From Wenjunlia vitaminophila DSM 41686 (lineage in GTDB: Bacteria > Actinomycetota > Actinomycetes > Streptomycetales > Streptomycetaceae), in the NCBI RefSeq assembly GCF_000380165.1, contig NZ_KB904680.1:62001-126000 (forward strand): a DNA stretch of 64,000 nt, in the 5' to 3' direction. The position numbers and the translations under genes were made by a program. Below are positions 54,124 through 61,947 of this stretch, piece by piece. Positions within the stretch are counted from its first letter, which is position 1; each line of letters opens with the position of its first letter. Under the pieces are notes generated by a model. It made no database searches and was not told where the DNA came from. It was given only the letters and a program-made list of their open reading frames with translations.

Positions 54124-55068
54124 TCACTGCCGGTGCGGTCCCTGGGGAAGTACGAACGGCCGGAGCGGGTCTTCCGCGGCGAAGTGGCCCCCGCTGGCCC
54201 GGGCGGGTTCGGAGCGCGGCAGGAACGGGCCCAGCGCCGCGTACACGTCCGCGGCCGATGCGGGACGCCCGCCGCGGTCCTTCGTCAGCAGGGCGTCAAC
54301 CAGACGCTGCAGGCCTGGGGGAACATCGATCCCACACGAGGCGATCGTGGGCGGCGTCTCGCACAGGTGTCGGCTGACCAGGAGGGCCGGCTGCTCCGGG
54401 GGGAACGGCGGTGCCCCGGTGAGCATCTCGTGGAGCAGACAACCCACGCTGTACAGGTCGCTCCTGCCGTCGAGATCCCTTCGACCGGACAGGAGTTCCG
54501 GGGAGGCGTACACGATGTTCCCCAGGTGCTCTCCCGTTTCTGTCAGGCGGACCCCGGCGTCGGAGGCCACCTTGACCAGGCCGAAGTCGAGGATCTTCAC
54601 GACTCCGTCACGGCGAATCATGATGTTCTGCGGCTTGAGGTCCCGGTGAACGAGGCCCGCGGCGTGCGCAGCCGACAGTCCGGAGCAGACCTGGGCCGCC
54701 ACCGCCGCCGCGGTGGCGACGTCGAACCGCTCGCCCGGCTGTTCCCCCAGGACCAGGTCGAGGGTGGCACCGTCAACGAGCTGCATGGCGAGCCAGCAGG
54801 TCTCGTCCACGACGTCCGCGTCGTGGACCGTGGCCACGTTGGCGTGATCCACCCTGGCGGCGGCCTGCGCTTCCCGCTCGAAGCGGCGCAGTACCTGCTG
54901 GCGGGTGCCGGGATCGGCCAGCAGCCCGGCGGCGACAGTCTTGATCGCCACCGGACGTCGCAGGCGGAGGTCCCGCGCCAGCCAGACCCGCCCCATGCCC
55001 CCCGATCCCAGAAGCCCCTCCAGGCGGTAGCGGTTGCCAAGGACGGCCCCCGCGGTGAGCACGCACAC
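54124..55068 (-). CDS. Soluble Ser/Thr kinase (kinase 2)
   Basis: 314 aa from GTG 55068, placed by GAGGAGGG 5-6 bases upstream; the ATG at 55128 would add 20 residues lacking a ribosome site. Kinase domain alone: LLGSGGMGRVWLARD, VAIKTVAA, GLVHRDLKPQNIM, VKILDFGLV, YASPELLSG, with no membrane helix and only a short tail. Upstream on the minus strand, TTGACT-AT-GTTCAC (55128-55115) resembles the box between drmA and the AAA gene. Confidence 0.9.
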   Translation of the reverse strand: MCVLTAGAVLGNRYRLEGLLGSGGMGRVWLARDLRLRRPVAIKTVAAGLLADPGTRQQVLRRFEREAQAAARVDHANVATVHDADVVDETCWLAMQLVDGATLDLVLGEQPGERFDVATAAAVAAQVCSGLSAAHAAGLVHRDLKPQNIMIRRDGVVKILDFGLVKVASDAGVRLTETGEHLGNIVYASPELLSGRRDLDGRSDLYSVGCLLHEMLTGAPPFPPEQPALLVSRHLCETPPTIASCGIDVPPGLQRLVDALLTKDRGGRPASAADVYAALGPFLPRSEPARASGGHFAAEDPLRPFVLPQGPHRQ

Positions 55069-55114
55069 GATCCCTCCTCGAACGTCGCACTGCACAGGCA
55101 GGCAGCGACACTCT

Positions 55115-55128
55115 GTGAACATAGTCAA
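55115..55128 (-). promoter_or_regulatory. TTGACT-GTTCAC box before kinase 2
   Basis: Minus strand TTGACT (55128-55123), AT, GTTCAC (55120-55115), 46 bases before the GTG start of kinase 2. Same two half-sites and spacing as 41182-41195. Confidence 0.35.
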
Positions 55129-55260
55129 TGGTCGTAGTAGCCTGCCAGAGTGTTGTAGACCACAGCGCCAGCGCCGCGAAAGGCATGATGCAAGCCGCCA
55201 GTCAGGCCCCCAGGTTCCCGATCTTGGGTAGGCCTGCCGTCCTACGTACGGAGATCCTCC

Positions 55261-57267
55261 ATGTCGTCAAGCCAGCCCGTACCCGTCAGTCTGGCGGAGA
55301 TCGCACGGATTGCCGGAGTGGGGCGCGCGGCGGTCAGCAACTGGCGGCGGAGGCACGACTCGTTCCCGCAACGCGTCGCCGGAACGGACGCCAGCCCCCT
55401 GTTCTCACTGGACGCGGTGGAGCAGTGGTTGAGAGCGAACGGCAAGCTGCGCGAAACCAGGGGGCTCGAGCTGCTGTGGCCCCGGTTCGAAGCGCTCGGC
55501 AGCCGGTACACCACTGCCCTGGCCATCGCGGAGGTAGGTCGGCGGATGCGGCGCAGCCGACCCCGGCCGGGCACTGAGCCCATCCCGCCGCAGGCGTGGC
55601 AGCTGATCCGCGAAGCCGTCCGACTGGGCCGGCGGGAAGGGCCCGCGGAAACGTTCGAGTTCCTGCTGCGCAGGTGGTTGGACACCCATGTACGGCAGAT
55701 CAGCACCACGCCGCCGCAGCTGGCGGACCTGATGGTGGGCATCGCCTCGCTCGTGACGCCGAACGCTGACCGCCCGTTCACCGTCCTGGACCCGGCGTGC
55801 GGCGCCGGCCATCTCCTCATGTCAGCCGCGACGGCCTACGCGTCACCAACGCTGATCGGCTGTGAGCTCGACCCGACCGTCGCCGCTCTCGCCGCAGAAC
55901 GGCTGGCGTTCCATACCGAGGGGACTCACGCCTCCGTCACCGTTCGGGACGGCAACTCCCTGTCCAGCGACCCCTACGCGAACCTCACCGCCGACGTGGT
56001 GGTCTGCACTCCGCCGTACAACGAACGGGACTGGGGGTACGAGGAGCTGGCCACTGACCCCCGCTGGGTGTACGGCCTGCCCCAGCGCAGTGAATCAGAG
56101 CTCGCTTGGGTCCAACACACGCTGGCGCGGCTACGCCCCGGGGGCACCGCGGTGCTCCTGCTTCCTCCTGGGGTCGCGTCCCGCCGATCGGGACGCAGGA
56201 TTCGCCAGGGGCTGCTGCGGGCCGGGGTGCTGCGGGCCGTGGTCGCCCTGCCGCCGGGGTGCGCCCAGCCACACAGCGTCTCTCTGCACCTGTGGGTCCT
56301 TCGGACCCCGGACGACGGCAGTCACCGGGCGACCGCGGAGGACATCCTGCTCGTGGACGCGACCAGTCACACCGACAGGGGTGCTGACGGCAGGGACGCC
56401 GGACCGAACTGGCAGGCGCTCTCCGACCACGTGCTAGGTTCCGCGTTGCCGCTCCTGGATGCGCCACCTTCCTCACGCCCCGCCGCGAGCAGCGTCAGGG
56501 TCCCCGTGGTGGACCTCCTGGGCGACGAGGCTGACCTCACCCCCGGACGGCACATCACCCCCGACCGGGCTGCCAGGGGTAAACAACTGGCTGCGTCCTG
56601 GGAGAAGTTCGCCTCCTTCCTTTCCGAGCTCAATGACACCCGTGACACCCTGTCCAGCCTGAAACTGGCCAGTGACGACGTGCCGCAGTGGCCCACCCGG
56701 AACCTCGGGGAACTCTGTCGCGCCGGAACCGTCGTCCTGCGCAGTGGACAACAGCCCCCGGACGGGGCAGTCCTCGACGGCGAGCCCGGAGGCGACAGCG
56801 TGCCGTTTCTGACCGTGCCCGACCTCCTGCAAGGAGGGACCCCCCGAGCATGGGTCGCCGGCGACGCCTCCGCGGTGGTGGTGCGGAAGGGAGACGTGGT
56901 GGTCGTGGGCGTGGTCCGGGCCTTCTCTGCCTGGGTTCACCAGGGCCCGCCCGTCGCCCTCGGACCGCAACTGCACGCGTTGTACGTGACGCCCGGCATG
57001 CTCGACGCCCACTTCCTGGCGGGGTGCCTGCGCGCGCCGTCCAACAGTCGTCAGGCGGGCACCCACACCTCGACATCGTCCCGCGTCGATGTGCGCCGGC
57101 TGCTGGTCCTCCAGCCGCCCCTGGAGGACCAACGCCGCTACGGTGAGGTGTTTCGGCAGATCTCCACCTTTGAGCAGCTCCTGACCAGGACGGGGGAACT
57201 CGGGCGTGGCCTCATCGGTGACCTCAGCGAACAGCTTGCCTCCGGGCATCTGTCATCGAGGGGCTGA
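55261..57267 (+). CDS. N6-adenine methylase fused to a recognition domain
   Basis: 668 aa. An N-terminal DNA-binding segment (LAEIARIAGVGRAAVSNWRR, FSLDAVEQWL) is MerR/excisionase-like. The HsdM-like core has motif I TVLDPACGAGHLLMSAA at about 180 and GCELDPTVAALAAERL; motif IV reads VVVCTPPYNERDWG at about 243, with Thr in place of the usual Asn/Asp. The C-terminal ~200 residues look like an HsdS-type recognition domain with a closing helix (PFLTVPDLLQGG, VVLGP.., LLVLQPPLEDQRRYGEVFRQ). It reads in the opposite direction to the flanking kinases. The likely job is host DNA marking for the neighbouring pPIWI-RE/nuclease genes; whether TPPY is active is open. Confidence 0.88.
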   Translation: MSSSQPVPVSLAEIARIAGVGRAAVSNWRRRHDSFPQRVAGTDASPLFSLDAVEQWLRANGKLRETRGLELLWPRFEALGSRYTTALAIAEVGRRMRRSRPRPGTEPIPPQAWQLIREAVRLGRREGPAETFEFLLRRWLDTHVRQISTTPPQLADLMVGIASLVTPNADRPFTVLDPACGAGHLLMSAATAYASPTLIGCELDPTVAALAAERLAFHTEGTHASVTVRDGNSLSSDPYANLTADVVVCTPPYNERDWGYEELATDPRWVYGLPQRSESELAWVQHTLARLRPGGTAVLLLPPGVASRRSGRRIRQGLLRAGVLRAVVALPPGCAQPHSVSLHLWVLRTPDDGSHRATAEDILLVDATSHTDRGADGRDAGPNWQALSDHVLGSALPLLDAPPSSRPAASSVRVPVVDLLGDEADLTPGRHITPDRAARGKQLAASWEKFASFLSELNDTRDTLSSLKLASDDVPQWPTRNLGELCRAGTVVLRSGQQPPDGAVLDGEPGGDSVPFLTVPDLLQGGTPRAWVAGDASAVVVRKGDVVVVGVVRAFSAWVHQGPPVALGPQLHALYVTPGMLDAHFLAGCLRAPSNSRQAGTHTSTSSRVDVRRLLVLQPPLEDQRRYGEVFRQISTFEQLLTRTGELGRGLIGDLSEQLASGHLSSRG

Positions 57268-57359
57268 CTCCACCACTCGGGGCCGCGAGCGGCGCATGAG
57301 GAGGCCAGCCAGTGGTTGCGCAGGCCGAGAACCGAGGGTGCGTCGCGTCCCTGACGAGG

Positions 57360-58850
57360 TCACCCATCTGCGGTTCGAGGCTCTTGTCCCGGTGGATCCA
57401 GACGCCGTCGGTCAAGTTCGTTCGCCACTTCCTCGCGCACTCGCCCAACGGCACGCGCATGTTCCTCCGGCAGCGTCTCGATGGTGCGGACCACCTCCGC
57501 GAGGGCTGCCGACGCCCCGTTGAGCTGACCGAGAACCAGTCGGCACTCGGCAGCCCGCAGCCGGAGCACCGCGCGTTCCGCCCGCTGCCCGGCCTCCTCA
57601 CCTTTGGCCATGTCCTCGGCCAGGCACGTGTACAGGGGTGCGGCCCCGCCGTAGTCACCCGCCCGCCGCAGTCCTTCCGCGGCCAGCCACCAGACCTCTC
57701 GGACCAGCGGCCGGCGCACTCCCCATTCAGCGCGGACGCGTGGGGCCAGTCCGGCCAGGTGTCTCACCGCCGCTCCCGACTCACCCCGGTCGAGTTCCTT
57801 CTGTGCCGCGGCGCACGCCTCCTCCACATGGGCCGTGTCCAACCACTCCGCTTCCATTTCCCCGGGCGAGGAGTCTGGGGTGAGGTCGTGGTTGACCCGT
57901 GCTCGGTCCGGGGCGCGGAACGGCAGCGTCGGGTCAGGGTGCAACCTGGGCGAGGGGGCAGGATCTCCCTCGGACGGGGCGTGGCACCGCACGATCGACA
58001 GCACCTCGCCGATGTCAGGGCGGTCCTGCGGCTCCTTGGCGAGCATGCGCAGTACGAGGTCGTCCAGCTCTCCGGGAATCCATCCGGCGTGGACGCACAG
58101 GGGCATCGGTTCGTCTCTCAGATGCTGTTCGATCGGTCCTCTGTCCCCGGAGGCAGGGAAAGGTGGGCATCCGGCGAACAGTTCGTAGCAGACGCAACCG
58201 AAGGAGTAGATGTCGGCGTACGGTGTGGGTTCCCTCTCCAGGATCTGCTCGGGTGCCTGGTAGCCGCGGCTGCCCAGCGTAGAACCGTGTCGGGTGTAGG
58301 CGGTGACCCCCGCCCCCAGAGGTTTGGCGATGCCGAAGTCGATCAGGGCGGCGGAGCCTTCCCAGGAGAGCATCATGTTCTGCGGTTTCAGGTCTCGGTG
58401 GACCACCGGCAACGCGTGCACACAGGCCAGCGCCTCGGCGATCTGGACGGCGACGGCTGCCGCCACTCGCAGGGTGAGTGGCTGACGTTGCCGCAGGAAC
58501 TCATACAACGTGACGCCTTCGACCAGACGCATCGCCAGGTACGGAGACCCCCGGTGAGTGCCCTGACCATACAGTTCGGGAATCCCCGGGTGCCTGATCG
58601 TTCCCAGCAGCCGGCCCTCTCGACGGAACCTGCCCCGCAGCGCGTCGAGCTCGGTGAGCCTGTCCTCGGTGTCGAGCTGCCGGAGGTCCTCCGTATCCGG
58701 TCGGAGGAACTTCACGGCCACCTCGCGCTCGACCATGCGGTCGTCGGCGCGCCACACCTCGGCCATGCCGCCCTTGCCGATCAGAGCCGTCAACTCGTAG
58801 CGATCACCAACGACGTCCCTCGCCCGAATGTACTCGGACTCCCTGTCCAC
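57360..58850 (-). CDS. Soluble Ser/Thr kinase with helical tail (kinase 3)
   Basis: 496 aa from GTG 58850 (GAGAGG upstream); a frame open to 58946 adds non-conserved residues. Kinase domain: LIGKGGMAEVWRADD, VAVKFLRP, LPVVHRDLKPQNMM, ALIDFGIAKPL, GYQAPEQILE. The last ~170 residues are helical, TPR-like (AHVEEACAAAQKELDRGESG, LLVLGQLNGASAALAEV-type). No membrane helix. It is divergent from the RecB-like nuclease gene and convergent with the methylase gene. Confidence 0.9.
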   Translation of the reverse strand: MDRESEYIRARDVVGDRYELTALIGKGGMAEVWRADDRMVEREVAVKFLRPDTEDLRQLDTEDRLTELDALRGRFRREGRLLGTIRHPGIPELYGQGTHRGSPYLAMRLVEGVTLYEFLRQRQPLTLRVAAAVAVQIAEALACVHALPVVHRDLKPQNMMLSWEGSAALIDFGIAKPLGAGVTAYTRHGSTLGSRGYQAPEQILEREPTPYADIYSFGCVCYELFAGCPPFPASGDRGPIEQHLRDEPMPLCVHAGWIPGELDDLVLRMLAKEPQDRPDIGEVLSIVRCHAPSEGDPAPSPRLHPDPTLPFRAPDRARVNHDLTPDSSPGEMEAEWLDTAHVEEACAAAQKELDRGESGAAVRHLAGLAPRVRAEWGVRRPLVREVWWLAAEGLRRAGDYGGAAPLYTCLAEDMAKGEEAGQRAERAVLRLRAAECRLVLGQLNGASAALAEVVRTIETLPEEHARAVGRVREEVANELDRRRLDPPGQEPRTADG

Positions 58851-58925
58851 TGCTGTGCCTCTCGACGCTCTTCTGACCGTTCGGCGGCCAGAGTAGCGTG
58901 AATCATTATCAGCATGTGACTGATG

Positions 58926-58949
58926 TGGACTGAGTACACAATGCATGCG
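58926..58949 (+). promoter_or_regulatory. Third copy of the TTGACT-GTTCAC-like box
   Basis: TGGACT, GA, GTACAC, AATGCATGCG (58926-58949) matches the box at 41182-41205 at about 20 of 24 positions. It lies in the divergent gap between kinase 3 and the nuclease gene. Confidence 0.35.
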
Positions 58950-59027
58950 ATGGTGAGTTAGATTGCTCCAGTGAGCCCTCTTGGTCTCACTCGATCACCT
59001 CCACTCGCGTCTCTCCACGGTGAGGTC

Positions 59028-60770
59028 ATGACCGAACCCTCCATGCATGCCGATGTCGTCGGATCTTCCTGGTTCATCAGCGTCAAGCCCGGCACTGTCC
59101 GCGAGGAGCCCGGCGCCTGCCCCACCCACCGGGGGGCCGCCATACGCCCACTTGTCCCCGCGCCCCGCCCAGGCTTCGGGCCACTTCAACAGTTCGGTTT
59201 CGGCCCGCTCTGCGACGCCTTGGATCGGGTGGAACACCAGGGCGGGGCTGTCGCGGGTGTGCTCGAGGAGCTCCGCCTGCGACGCGGCGACTTACGGGGC
59301 TGGGGAGTCCCAGCACATGCCGCACTGGTGCGGTGGACGACCGAGATGGTGCCTCGCTTCCTGGCGGCTCGTGCGGCCGAGCAGCGGACGGCTGCCGAAG
59401 CGGGGCTTCCCCCCAGCGATCCGATTCCCTGGCCCTGGGTCGTCCGGACGGCGCGGACCGACGTCCCCGACGCGAGGGGAGCACGCCAGTACGAGCACAC
59501 CGTGTGGGGGCGGGCCTACGCCTCGGCGGACGGTACGCTCCGCGATCTGTGGTTGCCTTCCTTCGGACAGGCGAAGGAAGGCCTGCCCGAGGCCGAACTG
59601 GCCGCCATCGCCTACGTCCTGTTGAACGGCGAACCGGAACCTCGCCGCCGACGGGGCAGCGCGCCCCCGCCCAGTGCCACCCGCACCAAACACCCGCCGC
59701 ACCGGCTCAGAGTCTTCTCCTTCGGGTGCGCGGACGGCAGTTGGCGCACGCTCCTCGACTGGCGCGACGAGCAGGTACAGGAGCAGTTCGTCGGACACGC
59801 CGCCCCGGCGTTCCACCGCGCCGCCACCGATACCGGGGCACGCCCCGGGCCGGACTGCGTCGAGTGCAAGGCGATCAGCCGGTGCCAGACGCTCCAGCGG
59901 ACACCTCGGTTGTGGCATGGCAGGCCCACCGTCCCGGCGCGGCGGCGACGGTCGCTCTCCGCCTGGGACCTGCGGTTGTACGCCCAGTGTCCCGCCCAGT
60001 ACCACCTCACCCGTCACCTGCGACTCACGTCGCTCCAGCAGGAGAGTGACGCCGCGCGGCGGGGCAGGGCCGTGGACGCCTGGCTCAACGAGGCCCACCG
60101 CTCTCGCCGCCCTCGAGGGTGCAGGGAACTTCCAGGACCGACCTCTGCGACGAGCTGGTCAGCGGGCGGGTACCGACTGGAGGGCGCGCTCGCTCAGGAA
60201 GGCGCCGCCATGCTCCGGGAGCACCAGTCGCTGTGCCCGCTGGACGGTCTGGGTGAGGACGAGCAGGTCCTGGTGCAGCACCGGGTCACCACGTACGTTC
60301 CCGAACTCGACGTGGTGGTGATCGCTGTCCCGGACCTGCTCCACACGCGCGCCGGAGGCTGGGTCTGGCGGGAGACCAAGACGTCCACACGCCCGTTGTG
60401 GGAGGGCAGGTCGCTGATGGCCCAGTACCCACAACTGGCCTTGGGTGTGCTGTTGCTGGCGGCAGGAGCGATGGGGGCCCAGCCTCGACGTTCCTGGGTC
60501 GAGTTCGAGCTGCTGAACGGCAACGACGGTGCGCTGGAGCCGCTGGATCCCAGTCAGCCGGTAGTGGTCGACGAAGCCCGTGATGTCGTGCACGAGCTCG
60601 CGCAACCGCTGCTGGACGACGCCGACTACGCGCCACGGACCGGACGGCACTGTCACGGCTGCCAGGCACGGCCCTGGTGCACCGCGGGTTCGGCCTACGT
60701 GGTCGAGCACCCCTCGCCCCCCGACCACGCCGATGCGGGCCCGCGACCCGAGGAGGCCGACGATGTCTGA
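59028..60770 (+). CDS. RecB-like PD-(D/E)XK nuclease with Fe-S cysteines
   Basis: 580 aa from ATG 59028 (MTEPSMHADVVGSSWF); ATG 59043 is an alternative and the site before either is weak. The C-terminal part is a RecB/Cas4/AddB-type nuclease: LSAWDLRLYAQCPAQYHLTR (first Cys), VVVIAVPDLLHTRAGG with Asp, VWRETKTSTRP as the E-x-K pair, YPQLALGVLLL (QhxxY-like) and the closing HCHGCQARPWC, which with the first Cys makes a Cys4 Fe-S site. The N-terminal ~300 residues are a family-specific region with another Cys pair (CVECKAISRCQ). Its stop overlaps the next start by 8 bp. Confidence 0.85.
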   Translation: MTEPSMHADVVGSSWFISVKPGTVREEPGACPTHRGAAIRPLVPAPRPGFGPLQQFGFGPLCDALDRVEHQGGAVAGVLEELRLRRGDLRGWGVPAHAALVRWTTEMVPRFLAARAAEQRTAAEAGLPPSDPIPWPWVVRTARTDVPDARGARQYEHTVWGRAYASADGTLRDLWLPSFGQAKEGLPEAELAAIAYVLLNGEPEPRRRRGSAPPPSATRTKHPPHRLRVFSFGCADGSWRTLLDWRDEQVQEQFVGHAAPAFHRAATDTGARPGPDCVECKAISRCQTLQRTPRLWHGRPTVPARRRRSLSAWDLRLYAQCPAQYHLTRHLRLTSLQQESDAARRGRAVDAWLNEAHRSRRPRGCRELPGPTSATSWSAGGYRLEGALAQEGAAMLREHQSLCPLDGLGEDEQVLVQHRVTTYVPELDVVVIAVPDLLHTRAGGWVWRETKTSTRPLWEGRSLMAQYPQLALGVLLLAAGAMGAQPRRSWVEFELLNGNDGALEPLDPSQPVVVDEARDVVHELAQPLLDDADYAPRTGRHCHGCQARPWCTAGSAYVVEHPSPPDHADAGPRPEEADDV

Positions 60771-61947
60771 TTCCCCGCCGGCGACCGACTGGCTGGACAA
60801 CCAAGACCTGCGACTGCTGCGGGACGTCGCCACTGCCGTGCTCCGCCTGGCAGAGGTATCCGGTCTCGACTCCTTCACCCTGCCGTACCCCGCCCAGTCG
60901 CAGCGCGCCCTGGACGCCCTGGTGCTGAGCTGCCTGCGCGCCGGGGCCAGGCCACCTTCCGGGCTGCCGGAGCTGTTGCGCTGGTGCAGGACCCGACCGC
61001 TGTTCAGCTGGCCCCTCGATGGCCTGCACGAGGCCGGGTTCCAGAGCACAGACCGTCTGATCGACGGTTCCTCGGGAGAGCCGACCCAGCTCTGTCACGA
61101 ACTGGCGGTCGAGGGGCGGGGAGATAGCGCTTCCCGTCAGTACGACCGGTTGGTGGTGCACGAGGCCATGCGGGCCTGCCGGGAGGCCTCGTCACCGGAG
61201 TCATACACCGCGTTCCGACGGCTGCTGGTGACCCGGCCCGTGCTGACCGAGGCCGACTGGCTGGACATCGCCGCCGACCTCTACCTCGACCCCGTTCGTG
61301 ACCTGCTGGACGTCATCTACGTCGAGGTTCCGGACAGCTACCGGAGGGACGGCGGATACACCCCCTGTGGCCGCTGTCTGACCCTCCTGACGCCGATGGC
61401 CGACAAGGGTTGGTGGTGTGAACGGGACCAGTGCCGCCATCTCGGCACGCCCCCGCCGGCCCCGACGCTGAACCCCGCCGAGTGCGGCGAGGTGCGCCAC
61501 CTCTTCCGCCCGCTGCGCCAGTTCGTCACCTGGCCGGGGCAGGCGGAGGTGTCCCTGGAGGCGCGCCTGCGCACCAGGGGGCTGGCGGTGGAGATGTGGC
61601 CGGGCTTCGACGCCTACGACCTCCGGGTCACCTTCCCCGACGGACACGTGTGGGCGATCGACGTCAAGGACTGGGCTCATCCCGGTCTCCTGGGGCGTGC
61701 CGCCGAGGCGGTGCGCCGGGATCCGCCCTACGACGAGGCGTGCTGGGTGGTCCCGCGCTTCCGGGTCGAAGTGCGACGGGACTACCTCGAGGTCTACGCG
61801 CGCGAGCGCACCGAGCGAGCGGCGGGCCTGCGCCTGCTCACCGACGACCAGCTCGTCGCCGCGGCCACCGCGCGGCTACGCGGCAGCCGCGGCCCCTCCG
61901 CCCGCATCGCCCCCCTGAGCACGGAACACGGAGATCTCGATGCGTGA
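60763..61947 (+). CDS. pPIWI-RE-associated restriction endonuclease-like protein
   Basis: 394 aa from ATG 60763 (AGGAGG 8 bases upstream), overlapping the previous stop. A helical N-terminal domain is followed by a zinc ribbon (YTPCGRCLTLL, GWWCERDQCRHLG, about 195-225) and a PD-(D/E)XK fold: PGQAEVSLEARLRTRGLAV, FDAYDLRVTFPDG, VWAIDVKDWAHP with the Asp/Asp-x-Lys site. This zinc ribbon plus REase layout is that of the endonuclease found beside pPIWI-RE genes (Burroughs, Iyer and Aravind 2013). The stop overlaps the helicase start (ATG inside GATGCGTGA). Confidence 0.85.
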   Translation: MSDSPPATDWLDNQDLRLLRDVATAVLRLAEVSGLDSFTLPYPAQSQRALDALVLSCLRAGARPPSGLPELLRWCRTRPLFSWPLDGLHEAGFQSTDRLIDGSSGEPTQLCHELAVEGRGDSASRQYDRLVVHEAMRACREASSPESYTAFRRLLVTRPVLTEADWLDIAADLYLDPVRDLLDVIYVEVPDSYRRDGGYTPCGRCLTLLTPMADKGWWCERDQCRHLGTPPPAPTLNPAECGEVRHLFRPLRQFVTWPGQAEVSLEARLRTRGLAVEMWPGFDAYDLRVTFPDGHVWAIDVKDWAHPGLLGRAAEAVRRDPPYDEACWVVPRFRVEVRRDYLEVYARERTERAAGLRLLTDDQLVAAATARLRGSRGPSARIAPLSTEHGDLDA

